Source of the DNA: Sipunculus nudus
Lineage: Eukaryota; Annelida; Sipuncula; Golfingiida; Sipunculidae
Direction of reading: 5' to 3'
Length of the DNA stretch: 64,000 nucleotides
Assembly: GCA_026874595.1 (NCBI GenBank)
Contig: CM049320.1
Location: 20,161,714 to 20,225,713 of the forward strand
This document shows, piece after piece, positions 12,086-24,455 of the stretch (position 1 is the stretch's first letter; the number at the start of each line of letters is the position of its first letter). The notes beneath the pieces were generated by a model. It was not told the DNA's origin, did not search any database, and saw only the letters and a list, made by a program, of their open reading frames with translations. The position numbers and the translations under genes were made by a program.

Positions 12086-12310
12086 CACATGCATATATAT
12101 AGTACAACCTCTTAATTGCGACCACCAACGGGACATTGATATAAAGGATGTTCGTCTTATCGAGGTCTCATAGAAAGAGAGAAAAGGAATAGGGAATGTG
12201 AACAAATGGTCGTTATCTTTAGGTTTTCGTTAAATAGAGGTAGTATTTAAATAGAGGTGGTCGTTAAATAGAGGTGGTCGTTAAATAGAGGTGGTCGTAA
12301 AGCGAGGTTT
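12086..12310. repeat. 17-bp tandem repeat GTGGTCGTTAAATAGAG in a dispersed element
   Basis: After an ACAACCTCTTAATTGCGACCACC start, four or five direct copies of GTGGTCGTTAAATAGAG follow at 12222-12300. The unit 2 homologue (30395-30640) has more copies, some reading AAACAGAG. Copy number has therefore changed since the duplication. Confidence 0.7.
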
Positions 12311-12830
12311 CATTCTATTTGCTCTGATATTTATAACATAACTGATGCTGATGTTGTTAACACAATAATGGCCATTTTTATGCCTTGCATAGATATCTTA
12401 TCCTGTCTTAATTACCGCTTACATTACTTACTGCAACTTTCTGGTGTTATACTGTTGTTATTGTGATTTGTACAGACCTCGATGGCATCCAGGCATCCTG
12501 GGCTTGGCGTCATTCCTGTTTAATAGGTCCGGGAGATTAACTTTGCTTGGGCTCCGAGAGCTGATGTAATTATATGAATATTATCAATCGTTGTATATAT
12601 TTTTTTTCCATTTTGTCTATGTATCTCTAACTTTTTCATTCAGGAAGTTTACAATTCCGCTCCTTGGAGAACGTACCTTTAAGTGGAACTATCAAAACTA
12701 AACCTGCGGGGTTTTTTTCAGTGAAAGAGGGTTTGAAAGAGTGTTATCAATATTATGGTTTCGTATTTCCTGGCAAGTTTTGTAAACTATGGATAAAAGA
12801 TTCGAATGAAGTAAAAATAATTATCATTTC

Positions 12831-12890
12831 TATAGATAGATAGATAGATTGACGGATTAGATAAGTAAGATAGATAAGATAGACAGACAG

Positions 12891-12938
<48 letters not shown>
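12831..12938. repeat. Compound microsatellite (GATA / AC / AT)
   Basis: GATA-like tetramers run into about 12 AC dinucleotides and then about 12 AT dinucleotides. The open frames across it are low-complexity translations. Confidence 0.9.
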
Positions 12939-12939
12939 C

Positions 12940-14035
12940 AGACATGTTATGATAAAATTCAACACCTCCCCGTGGAACAGACAGAAAAGAACAGAGTAAA
13001 TTATTTGCGTCTTTTCTGCCATAGCTTTGTTTTGTGCTCGAGTTTGTCAAGCATAAACGTCAAATTCATGAGGTATCTGTACAAACTGTTTATATTTCCT
13101 TCTGCATATTATTGTTGCCTCTTCCTATATGAATGAATGTGTTGAGAATCCCCGGATGACGATACCACGTCAATGTTCTTTTTTAAATAAAATCGTTGTC
13201 GACAGAGTTATGTCTTTTGACCTGACTTATGTCATTGCTCTTTTAGACAAAGAGAGATTGGTTTAAAGAGGCGCAGGCAGAAGGATAACTTAATTTCATT
13301 GATTAATATAAATTGATTTACAACAGTCACATCTTTTTTAGTTTAAGTGGATAAAACCATTAGGCAGTTCAACATATCGTTGATAAAGTCCTAGACACAG
13401 ATGCCGACCGGGGGAGGGGGGTTCAAGGGAACCCATTTTATATTTTAGGTTTTCTCATTAGTCCTCTTTGGTTGGACCCCTCCCTTTCCTTTATCCTGGA
13501 TCCGCTCCTGTGATTCAAGGTCTACAAGCATTAAGAATACTGGTCTTTTCAAATTTGCCATAAATATCTATACAAAAATAAGATAGTGCCCTCGTCATTT
13601 TAAATTAATGTGTTCCATGGAACGCAGCTTTTTCATTCCAGTGAGGCGGGTTATTGATAAAAATGTGCAAATGGTGATGAAACATTAAATTTGGCACAAA
13701 GGCTCTTCATGTTACTCGGTTAAAAAAAAATCAGGCACTAAGAATTCCGCCAATTTCCAAGATGCCGCCATTTTTCTAGGTGGCCGCCATTACTGACAAA
13801 TCTATAAAGAAAGTACAACCATGAGAAAGCATGTCATGTAATATATCGATTTGTGGTAATTCGACTGTGTTTATTTTAATTTTACGATCAACATTTCAAT
13901 TAAACCAATTTAAGGAGGTTTTATGATTCTGAAATTTCCGGGTCTAATTTGCCTGACATATTCAGGCTTCAAGATCTGTGAATCATGAAAGAAGGTTAAC
14001 ATTGTCAGATATTTCTTTGATTTAACAGTGCTCCT
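12940..14035. other. Non-coding, part of duplicated unit 1
   Basis: No exon or RNA gene is recognised. Short runs such as CAAGATGCCGCCATTTTTC occur and are repeated around 32.6-32.8 kb. The stretch matches parts of 32.0-33.05 kb. Confidence 0.45.
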
Positions 14036-14437
14036 TTAAGGTTGCACGTATCGGAAGAATGATTCATATGGACGCAGCTTGCTGGGAAACGAATCAAGCC
14101 TAGTTCCATTCACATCTCTAGCGATGCGACCTTTGTCAAACATAAGACTAACAAATTCTTCCATCACCACTAAGTTTTCTTCGTGGAAGGCCTCAGGTGC
14201 GCAACGTACTTTGGTTAAGGTATAGGTGACTTGTTCAAACACAGACCATGCCTGCCAAGCAGTATTTTGCCCTGTCCATGAAAAATGACAGTGTCGCAGC
14301 TCTTATGAAACATGGGAAATCGGTGAGTTCAAAAGCCTATGTGTCACCAGATGACTTAGTTATTGTATTACATGTTCTAGTAGCGAGTATAACCGATGAT
14401 TGTTTTGATAATTTACTGTATATTTATATGGAGTATC

Positions 14438-15450
14438 ATGTTTAAAAATTGGTGTGAGAACTTTGGTTAGAGAGCCACCGTGTCTCATTTGATGTTAATT
14501 TCAATATAGTTTAATTCCGGATGAGCCGTCTCTGTTTAGCACGCTCTATAGTAGCGAAATTTTGTTGTACTCTTCAAAGGATATGCACCTGTTCTGTTCA
14601 GTTTTCTCATGGTTTTGTCTCTGGAGGCGTTTTCATACTAAGATTCATGTAATAATTGACAGTCAGCATAATAAGAAACGGTGATTGGCCAGTAGACGGT
14701 CAGGACTTTTGATGTCAGCAATATATATAAGATGTGATTAAGACAAAATTCGCTACAAATGCCCGATCAGTGCGCCAGTTCGTTTAGCCTTGCAGTATCT
14801 GCAGTCCAGCGGCAGATCTTCGTGCATCAGAGTTTAGACAGCTGAGAGATGATATTTATAAGCGTAGATTGTCGGTGTCTGAGGAAGTCCACGGTGATTT
14901 CTCTGTAAGAGACTTCATAGCAAGTATTGCATTTTGCCGACGGACTCGTAATCTGGCGAATTTACGCATGTTGTGAGCGCTTCCAGGAACAGTCCGAGGA
15001 CATTATTTAAACGTGTTTCGGTGGAGGTATTAGATATCGCTGTGTGGAAGAATATTCGGCTACCTAGACTAGATAATTCAAGGAGTCATCAGCCGTAAAA
15101 GACATTAACTCTAAGTCAAGAAAGAATCGTCTGTGCGCTAATTAGTGAGTATTGCGTGACCTGTGTCTTGAGAGTTTTACCAGTACTCCAACGAGGGAAT
15201 ATAGTGGTCGGAGCTCCGTGTATCAAAAATAGTCTGATTGTACTGTGAACACAGGGCGAACAAAGGATGTGCTTGGCTGCGCAACATTCCGATGTCACAT
15301 GCGCCATGTGATCAGAAGAAGTATAAACAAGGGACTTCTCTGTATACTGTGGTTAACGGACTTGTTGGTTGTTTCTGTGATTATTATCGAACTTTTATTA
15401 TCATCAGTGCCTATAATTATGGCGCGCCTCTCTAGAGAAACGTAAATGTA
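14438..15450. repeat. Possible solo LTR inside the decayed gene
   Basis: About 1 kb of non-coding DNA interrupts the HEQNNA-family copy in both units (14.44-15.45 and 34.18-35.05 kb). It starts TGTTTA, has a TATA-like ATATATAAG near 14722 and then a CAGTGCGCCAGTTCG block, as a retroelement promoter might. I could not find convincing terminal CA or a target duplication, so this is only a suggestion. An intron of the old gene is the alternative. Confidence 0.25.
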
Positions 15451-17092
15451 TGTTTTCTTTTATTAATTGATACTCACGGTTTGATAGTTAAAATAACCTG
15501 GCCGTTCATATCTCTTGTGGAGTGAAACGATTTTCCCATTGCACAAGCAGCTTAAGGAGAGGAATCCAACTCAATTATTTCCCTTTGCCCATAGCAATCC
15601 AAAGATTCTGCAGACTACCAATGATTTTCATAAGTAAAACTGCAATAATTTCTTCATCAGTTTCACAACTGTAGATTATTATGATTGTTTCCCAATGATC
15701 TGCAGCAAAAGCAGTGTGCAAGAACAGTCTGGTTTCCGCCTCTTCATGCATACAGCTTTGAAATTGAGATATATGAGGCTGTGCATCTTACACAGAGCGA
15801 AGCTCTCTCTTGTCACAATTATGGGATTACATGTTTCGATTGAAGCAATTTCCATTCCAAAAAGTTCGGTTACATCCTCATTCATTCTGAATAAAGGGGC
15901 CCGGTTGTTTGGTGTTTATGTTTTGCCAACTAATCTCCTTCGAACTCACTCCTTTACCTATTTTTTGCCTGGTCTGTGATTTAAGTCTACTTTCTTGATA
16001 TACATCAAAAGCTATATCAGTATTCTTGTATTTGTATGCATATTTCTCCCCACTCTAGGTATTACGTCTTCGATTGCACACGGTTTAAACTCAGAGCCAA
16101 CGGATGGCGGCCTTGTATTTAAGAATGAAGCACTGTTAACGATCACTGCACCTGCAGCAGGTTCAGCTTCCAATAGCTCAGTTGTATGGCTCACAATGAC
16201 GGGTATCAATTGTGACTTCTGGCCTTGATAATATATCCATTTTGTGCCAAGGCTGATCGAGGGCAGCTCTGATCCTCATGTCCACATGAATCTGTCAGAT
16301 CACATTCTCTGTATTGACAAAAAAATGAGTCTAGAAAAGTTTCGATCGTCTTTCACTGCATGTAACGATTGTCTTTTGATATTTGTGCAGCTTTTCTGCA
16401 GAACAATGGTATCTTGTTCTTCTGTATGGGCCCATTAAACAAATTTGTCGTCTAAATTCTCTTTTAAAGTCTTTAAACTGTTTGGTGCCTAAAGCTATAA
16501 CTGTCCTACTGATCGACTCGCAGTGAGAATAGAAGTTTCTTCTTTAAATGGATTTCCCATGCCATCAGTCACATCTCTGGGGTGGCTCGAATTCTCTCTT
16601 GTTACAAACACCTTGTCTGTCACCAGTCTTTCTTTTTTGGTCACATGCTTCAGACATTTGAAACTGTTGTATGAGGCGACTTAAGTCCGACTGAAGTCCA
16701 CTTCGCATTGCTGATTCATCCTCTGTGAAGGAAATGACTCCTCCATCCCCTTTGATGGTTGCATTATTTTGCTCATGCAATCCCACAGAATGCCCGAGCA
16801 CGGGGTGTCTCGTGGACATCAAAGCTACCCATATCAAACGCTTTCCCTAGTGCTGAAATTCGGTCATTATTCGCATTCTCCCTCAAATGAATGATGAGCC
16901 GTCTGAACAAGGTCTAAAGCAAAACAATATGGAATGAGTTGATGGATTCTTTGTACAACTTAAAGTTTGCTTCTGGGCCGCATCTTACAATGAGAAGAAC
17001 AGAAAATTCCAGCTGAAGGGCTAACTTATGAAATTGGAACTGTGAGGATTCAGATTCCAGTTTGTGCCCAAATCATCAAATGATGATACAAC

Positions 17093-17108
17093 TGTCTCTC
17101 TCTCGCTC

Positions 17109-17143
<35 letters not shown>
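17093..17143. repeat. TC/CT dinucleotide microsatellite
   Basis: About 25 TC units with two GC interruptions, within the N-terminal part of the decayed HEQNNA-family copy A. Confidence 0.9.
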
Positions 17144-17599
17144 TGCCTCCTGAGAGTAGCTTTTGGGGGTTGCTTCGGCCAACTTATTAATTTCAATCTA
17201 AGACATTTGCTACATGTAATGTTGTAAGAATTGAATCCGCAGTTCCAGCCTTTGCGGTTTCTGCATCTAGAATAGCACTCGTCAATCCTCTATCCTTCAG
17301 CAGATCCCCAAGTATTTTCAGTGCAGTCAACTCCATGTGCAATCTCGAAACATGATCAACATTTTATCTTTGCAACAAAGTGATGGCTGCTGCAATTTCA
17401 CCTGTTTTCCAAACTCCAAACAACGGCTGATCTGCTTTGAATACTGGGATTTGTCCAGGATTTAGGATGTGGGTGGTCATTTTCTGAATGTTCATTGAAT
17501 GTTTGATCAGGGGTACTGAGCTGGCTGTCTCAGGAATGATAGGCATTATTGATGTTAAACTTCCCTTAAATTCTTGGTATGGCCTCATGGAAGCATGGT

Positions 17600-18420
17600 G
17601 AACAGGCCTTGAAAGAGTTTACTGTATTATCTACATCCATGGAAAAATTGGAAATGATGAGCCTTTAATACTGCAGAACAGAATGACAGACTTAGGGCTG
17701 GCCTTCGGATTTTTGTTTGTATGTCTGCTCCTCTGCCATTTTTTATAACTTTTTCCCTTTTAAACCAATAAAGATCTAGTTTTTTGCATTAGTTAACATT
17801 TGAAAAGCGCCCAGTGAAACAATGGTAAAATCTAGTTAAATCTCACCTGTTTACTGTCAAAAGAGAATAAGCCAGGTTTGGGTGGAATGTCGATCACTCA
17901 GTCACCCTTCAGGTTAGAAATGTCTAGTATATTGCATTAGGTATCATTTTATAATTTTTCTCTGACACAATGCAAGTTACTTCGAATTTAACTAAGTTTG
18001 CCTCTACAAAAAATAAACGAGAAAATTATCTAAATTACCAAAGGCGTACAGCCTAAGCACCCATTACTTACATTTCAGTAGGTGAAATGATTAGCACATT
18101 CCAGGGCCATTTCGTACAATCTTAATGTTCCAAATATTGACAGTTGTACCTTATTTCCAGAAAATCGAAAAGTACATTTCAGTAGTTAAACCATCGTAAA
18201 ACTCAAAGAAATATTTGAATATGTTAACCTACTTTCATGAACTACTGCTCTACATTTTATTTAAATGGCGGCTATCTTTGAAATTGGCTGAATTTTCAGT
18301 GAGCATGCCTTAATGCTTATCAATAGTTATCCGCCAACTTTCTGGTGGGCTCTCAGAATTGTTTTATTGCAGACACCTTTTTTGTCTGCCAAAAGGTTTT
18401 GACTTCTGTACATATATGAT
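17600..18420. other. Duplicated non-coding DNA
   Basis: No gene is seen. The block from ACTGCAGAACAGAATG (about 17670) to the CGTATGC array recurs at 39.73-40.44 kb in unit 2, straight after the LINE region. Confidence 0.45.
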
Positions 18421-18690
18421 ATTCCATATCATTGTGAGTATGTGGTGTGTATGCGTAATGCAGCTGGGAAATGGACGCCAGCGATTCCATTAATAGGGGC
18501 ATTATATATATGCGTATGCCGTATGTATGCGAATGCAGCTGGATATCGGACACAGTCTCTTGGATTCCATATATACGAGTATGCATTACTATGCGTAGGC
18601 TATAATGTGATGGAACCACAGGCGTCAGTTTTCTAGCTGCACTACGCATATGTACTGCATTAGCATTTATAAGGAATCACTCCAAGGAGA
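18420..18690. repeat. CGTATGC-type array with inverted end, short version
   Basis: Words such as ATGCGTAATGCAGCTGG, GATTCCAT and CGTATGCCGTATGTATGCG alternate, then return in inverted order (GAACCACAGGCGTCAG, TAGCTGCACTACGCATA). The unit 2 homologue at 40440-41010 is about twice as long. No gene is present. Confidence 0.65.
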
Positions 18691-18699
18691 TAAACGCAT

Positions 18700-19969
18700 A
18701 CGTAGCTCCTCATATAAGAATTTTATTCACTTTAACACAGTAATCCTTTGAAGAATATTTGGGTTTCGAACAACCAATGTATTATAAAACACTAATTAAC
18801 ACCAACAATTTGAAATGGGTTTATTGCTTGCTATCAGAAGAATTATCTTTGTCGACGGTAATCTAGGAATCTGAAAATATAATATCATGAGTGATGGATC
18901 ATGTTAATATCGCTTATTGGCAAGACATTATCTCATCGATGAAATATGGGTATTGTTTATAAAAAAAGATGTTTTTAAATACTGATATGGTGTGCCTGAA
19001 AGTATGCCAAATCATGTCAAATGGAGGCAGTTTGTGCTTGAATTTAAATATAGCAGTTATCTGACAACAATAGTTTAATTGAAGAACAAGGCCTACAGGC
19101 CTAATGCAAACCTGTGCAACGTTTGGGATAATGAATGGAGGTTTATTTTTAAAATTTAATTTTGATCCTTTTATATTCTGCATATCTACCTTAGGCATTA
19201 TGATTTCAGCAAAATGGACGTTTCGGACCTGCACGTTACGGTCTAGGACATTTTAATACTAGGATGTATTTGTCAGGATATTTCGGATATATTCTTTTTG
19301 CCAGGGAGGATTATTTGGACAGGTGAACGGACAATTTGGAAGCATTGCATTTATATTTTTATTGATTTTTTCCTATAAAATCTAAGAAAATGCAGTTAGC
19401 ACAGAAATAAGCAAAATCCGATAGAATTTTTAAGATGACTAAAATTTTGCAAAACAAATGGTGATGCTAGCTCCTGCCCTTTTTGAGACGCACATTGATG
19501 GACGCCACGCCATCGCATAAGCCCACAGATTTGCTAAAACTGCAAATCAAGTTTTTTCAAACAGATGAAAGATATAGTTCCACTAGTTCTAATCTGGGCA
19601 TTCTGGGTCTAGACGATGTGTCTAGACGTCTAGACACATTGTCTAGACACCAGACAGAGCCAGGTCAGTTGCCAAGGGGATGTCTGGACCTCATCTGGTT
19701 GAATCGAGTGACCTCTTGACTTGGCATGTTGAAACTTGGCATGTTGTCAAAACTGTTGACTAAGTTCAACCTTTTGTAACTCGGCCAAAAATCTCCGAAC
19801 TGGAACCATTCGAACAAACAAAAACACAAATGTATATGTAAAATATGTTGCTATTAACGGTTTTGTGCTGTCACCAATTGGAGCCCATATTTGTGAAGGG
19901 AATAGGAAATATAAGAAAAAAAACCACGAAACATCGAAGGTCCCACTCTCTTCAAATTTATTGATATAA
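18700..19969. other. Non-coding; left part duplicated, right part unique
   Basis: 18.70-19.08 kb matches 41.02-41.40 kb. 19.08-19.79 kb has no partner in unit 2, where a hairpin-ended element sits instead. A short palindromic run around TCTAGACGTCTAGACA lies near 19618-19640. No exon is recognised. Confidence 0.45.
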
Positions 19970-20057
19970 ACAGTGGAGTCTGTCCTTAAGACCACCTGTG
20001 AATAAAGACTACTTTTGGTCAGCCCCACAGGTGGTCTTATTAGACCAGTTTCACCGT
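19970..20057. mobile_element. Short palindromic MITE-like element (ACAGTGGA...)
   Basis: About 88 bases begin ACAGTGGAGTCTGT and end near TTTCACCGT, the imperfect reverse complement, with inner GACCACC / GGTGGTC arms. The homologue in unit 2 is at 43937-44041, so insertion predates the duplication. Too short to code. Confidence 0.55.
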
Positions 20058-20059
20058 AT

Positions 20060-21200
20060 TTTTAAAACAAAGTACCTTGACATGTGGTGTTTATGATCAA
20101 CTAGGCAATCTTCGTACACAAATAAATGCATGCAGAGTTCTTCTTGTCGTTACAATTTTTACACATGTAAATTTTCCGCTGGCAATGACTGATATTAAGC
20201 ATTCAACAAAACTGCCTAAATTGGACGATAATATCAGAAGTATCTACAATTATACATATATCAGTATGCCAAGTATGTGCAAGCTTGCATAAAACATAGA
20301 TGTATATCGGCTCATCGTAATATGTTAAAGGCAATATGTTAAAGGCAATACCACGTGGTTTATCACACATATAACATTCCTCAACCCCATCTGATTATAG
20401 GGGCCTATATCTGACTAATACTAAACTTTTTTTATAAATATTGTCCAGAAAACACCGATCCAACTGACTTAAAGCTTTGTTTATATCAACTTGTTTAAAA
20501 CATTCTAGTGGGTCAAAATAAGTGGGCATCTGGCGGCAAGTCTGATATTTCAGCTTCCTCAAATGCATACAAATACCTTTGGTTACACAGATTTTTCGGC
20601 TTGTCAATATTGGCACATTCCCTGTCTGCTAACAGCTTGTAGATAAACAAGCTTATAAATCTGCCACACGGGTGGAGTACAAGCTTTTCAGGACAGGAAT
20701 TACAGTTACAAAATATGTACTTTCATGACCACTAAGTATTATTTCTGCAGCCTATATGTATAGTAAATTGCCACTACGGAAATCAATAAAGGTTCATGTA
20801 CGTTCTCTTTAATTTAAAAAGGGCTACACATTCTCCTGTGACACCAAGCAATCATTACCCACAAGGTGGTTATGCTTTCACTTGTGTTTGCTGTTTTATC
20901 TGTAAGTAGGTTAATACCCAAAACCCAATGCACTTATTTCTGCAAGATGTTGTTCAGGGTGCATGGATAAGGGAAGACTCGACTAAATTTGCAAGCAGAT
21001 TCGGATGAAGGGAATGATCAAGTGGGATTGTGGGATTGTTCTGCTCTGGCAGAGGTATGAGCTCTACTGGTTGCTATTCTAGTTCCAACGAAACAAGCTG
21101 CAAAGCAATTTAGATTTCACAGTTCTATGCAAAACAGATTCAAATAATTATAGACCATTACAGCTTTCACTGAGACCAAAAGAGTTTCCATCGAATTCAT
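20060..21200. other. Non-coding end of unit 1 and duplication junction
   Basis: 20.06-20.72 kb matches 44.05-44.73 kb and 20.72-21.15 kb matches 48.38-48.80 kb, the two halves being split in unit 2 by a 3.6-kb insertion. 21150-21200 is the junction between units. No gene is seen. Confidence 0.55.
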
Positions 21201-21506
21201 GAATTCATATAAGCTCTATTTTATGAAAACGAATGTTTAATTTTATGTCATTAATGTTTGTTATGCTTTTACTTCAACCGTTTGATACACAACATATTCG
21301 ATCTGTTTAGATTATATAAATGCAAAAATCAATGCAAATACAGCCACCCAGAAATGTCGAAAGTATGCTGATTGAGGAGAGGAAAATAATTCTTTTTAAA
21401 AATATGCAATATGATTGAACCAGGTATACTCTAAATATTAAATTAAGGTATGACGAAACCAGTGGAAAATTAAAGCGTACCTTTTCGCCCATATGACACC
21501 AGCTAC

Positions 21507-21643
21507 CTAGATCATAGCTATTATAGCACACGGAATCAATATGCTAAAGGCCATAACAACAGCTACTGAAAAAAAATAATAATTTTAGATAATAATTTTA
21601 TCCTGATTGATATACTTGGTACATTATTTATGTCTACCGGATA

Positions 21644-21716
<73 letters not shown>

Positions 21717-24455
21717 AAACAACCTTCATTGTTCACTTATCAAAAATATCATGCAGACCACCGCAGGAAAAAGACAGAAATAGGGATAATGGAATATTTG
21801 TTCTATAAAGGGTTATATGTTGTCTTATATACATTAAAACTATTCCAGGGGGTAGAGTATATCTTATACTTACCTTAAGATGAATATTTCTTACCTGTTG
21901 CAGTTGTGATTCCATCTGCTGAAGGTGTCTTCTCTGCATGGTGGCGGGTCGTGATAATACATAGATGATAGCAGTTTCTATTTCATCATTGATTTTCACA
22001 AATATTTTGATTATTTGATACATTCTTAAACATATAAGGGCTATTTGATTTGTAATTCGATCCGATATTGTTTTAAATCGTGTCTACTTATTTTAGGAGT
22101 TGGACTCGGACATGACTTCGAAGGCCCTGCAGTCGGACTCGGAGTTGAGGATTCAAGAGAAATCAGACTATAGCCTCTAACATCCAAGTCCTTTACATAC
22201 ATGTGCAAACTACTAACAGAATATTAAAAAAAACACTGTATAACAAGCTTTAGCTCTGCATCGGATACTAAATGTAATTAGTGATATTAGTCATTCAAAT
22301 AGAAGGCGTTCGTAAACTAACAAAAATGTGTGATAATCTCCACTTTCCATTTTAAATTTCTTTGATTACTGTGAATCGTATTGGACTCAGACTCGGGTTC
22401 CAAGTCACTCGGGCGTGAAGAAGGTGGATTCCGACTCAAGTCCTCGGAGCTCAGGTGTTCGGACTCGTATTCGAGTTGATTTCACTAGAACTTGCACTCG
22501 GAATCGGTGTGGATTCGGTTTCACCATTGTTAAATTTCTTTCATAAACTCTTCCTGGAAAAATATGTGTAATGTTTTACCTTTGTAACAAGAAAAGTGAT
22601 GATATTCAGTACAAGATATCACTTTCCGGTTCCATTTCCGCCGTTCGAAGGTCAAAATCAGACACCCCCTGTTGGTGATGTTTTTGCTCTTTTCAAGTAT
22701 TTCTGGAGTCTGTTTTCCTATAGCTACAATGATTGAATAACGAATTGTCTACTGATTGAAGAAATTCTTTGAAGGAATTCAGCTTTTCGAGGATATGAAA
22801 ATGTAGTTAAAAATACATTGTCAATGTTTAAATTCAATCGTCTTTCACGAACCATTAATATATTTTGTCATCTTATCTTTCATTAGCCAAATTACATTGC
22901 GGAAATGTCTGGTTCATTGTGAAATCAACCAGTCATGTTCTTTACCCAGTTTTTCGTTCTTTTCCGTGTTTCCACATAATACTATAATATTATTCTACAA
23001 CTTAAAACTACAAAAAATACTTTATGAAACCAAAATATATTGATTATTTACATCTTTTCTTCGCTCCAGCCCAAACCTGCCTGGTCATAAGTCCAAATTT
23101 TGGCAGAATCTTGACGATTTCGTCTTCTCCGAGACTTGCCATGATCATACCGATTTGTTTACAAGCCTTTTGCGCGTCATACCAGCTTTGATAACCTCTA
23201 TCAGTCAGTTTGAAATTATTGACAGGACTGGAACCCCCGAAACTGTGAGTCGATTCTGAATGAAAATGAGATTTTTTTTAATGAGAAATAGACATATTGC
23301 CTTTGTTTTCACTTATCTAAAATGATTTACAAAAAGCAGTTAGTTAATTCAGATTTTTTTAGGTTTTATTTATGAAAGGGGTAAAGGGCAAAATATATTT
23401 TTACCATTCTTGCATAGAGAAGCAGCACCCAAGGGATTCCGGATATAACAAAGAGAGGATAGGAAGTCCCCAAGAACTGTTATTACACATCCATTTTCAC
23501 TTTCGTTCACCATAAATGGCGTTTTTGTAGCAGTAGTTCCTAAAATAATTAATCCAATACGGTCTCATTCATAGTTAAGTAACTTTATCATTCTGAAATA
23601 TGTTAGTATAAATTTCTAGTGTCCCAAAAAAAAAAAATACCGCATTTAGACTCTAAATATCTCGGTAGTAAATGTGCCTGTTTCATTGAAATTTCTCATA
23701 GTCTAACATGCAAATATTATCTAAAAACCTTTAAAATATAAAATAAATATACAGATATCAAGATACTGTGGATATGAATTTCAAAAATACCATTTGCCCA
23801 CGTCCAATGTTTCAATTCAACTTCTGCCTCATTCAGCCAAAACGAGGTTATATTAAGCTCGGCTGCGTTGTTCTTTACTTGTTTTTCAGTCTTGTTGAAT
23901 GTATCCATGTCTAATAAATGTTCGCCATTATTGTGACAACTTTGCAGGGCCCGGAGAAATGTGTCATTTTGATGGGATTTCGAAAAACCTAGAATTGATA
24001 AAAGGCATATCTGAAAGACTTTTTATGACATATAACATTTACCCCATTTTATACATTTTTTATTTTATTGATCATTCTATCTTTAACCTGTCTTCAATAA
24101 CTGATATTTTCAAACATTATATAATTTGCTATTGTGTATTTGGCTAATATTACACACTTGTAGGCTTGGTAATTTAAAATGTAAATACAGATTGCAGAAA
24201 AATGCTGGTTCCACGAAAAATATATTTAAATTAAATTATATTAACATATTTCATTCAATACTTTATTTAATTAAAAAATTAAATAATAATTTAAATATTA
24301 ATTTATTTTTTACACTTATATTTGGTAATTTTTATGCATCATAATATATTTTGTCATGTGTTTTGGTGAACATGCATACCTGTAACACAAGATAAAGTTT
24401 CTATCAAAAGAAACACAAACTGAAGACAGTATATGTTCATCTGCAAAACACCCAT
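21507..24455 (-). CDS. Two-CTLD lectin receptor copy 2, tailless, stop in membrane helix
   Basis: Coding exons 24455-24380, 23988-23791, 23539-23405, 23255-23052, 22723-22580, 21933-21895 and 21565-21507 match copy 1 in size, phase and splice sites and stay open throughout both CTLDs. In the membrane exon, codon TTG of copy 1 is TAG here (21507-21509), ending the protein after VAVVMAFSILIPCAIIAMI. The predicted product has 284 residues with an intact signal peptide. The tail exon is absent because the duplication broke in the last intron. Substitutions include R-to-H, Y-to-H, W-to-G and E-to-G changes in the CTLDs. The product could be secreted, held by the short helix, lipid-anchored by a GPI-type signal, or not made at all. 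I list it as coding because six exons are intact; pseudogene is the alternative. Confidence 0.7.
21646..21709. repeat. Long TA microsatellite in last intron of lectin copy 2
   Basis: About 30 uninterrupted TA units lie between the membrane exon and the linker exon of copy 2. Copy 1 has no TA run at the matching place (near 5080), so it expanded after the duplication. Confidence 0.9.

Larger units (their letters stand above)
14036..17590 (-). pseudogene. Decayed HEQNNA / HEEADTR multi-copy family, copy A
   Basis: On the minus strand four blocks lie in the order expected for one long protein. 17588-17364 holds EFKGSLTSIMPII and FKADQPLFGVW. 16837-16565 holds GLHEQNNATIKGDGGVISFTEDE. 16210-15600 holds SHTTELLEAEP, NEDVTELFGMEIAS and a frame with MHEEAETRLFLH. 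14242-14036 holds EEFVSLMFDKG and KLRPYES. Stops and frameshifts separate them. I recognise these from a large family of unnamed, highly multi-copy proteins in cnidarians, molluscs and lancelets, probably spread by mobile DNA; the biochemical function is unknown to me. About 1 kb of unrelated, LTR-like sequence separates the last block. Family recognition is from memory. Confidence 0.6.
4660..21150. repeat. Tandem segmental duplication, unit 1
   Basis: The sequence from the AGCTCTATTTTAT block near 4665 to CAGATTCAAATAATTA near 21150 recurs in the same order and orientation in unit 2. Matched anchors include lectin exons 1-8, the 9.2-12.6 kb upstream region, the decayed HEQNNA-family copy, the CGTATGC array, the ACAGTGGA MITE and the final TTCACAATTCTATGC block. 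By eye the exons are nearly identical, while non-coding parts show substitutions and indels. The left breakpoint lies in the last intron of the lectin gene. Confidence 0.85.

Noticed and set aside
12753-13050. Open frames rich in Ile-Tyr and Val-Cys
   Set aside because: Low-complexity translations of the GATA/AC/AT microsatellite. The same holds for 31139-31467 and for the TAATAG repeats at 28057-28292.
19483-19719. 78-codon plus-strand frame
   Set aside because: No domain, splice context or partner in unit 2. The middle is a TCTAGAC palindromic run.
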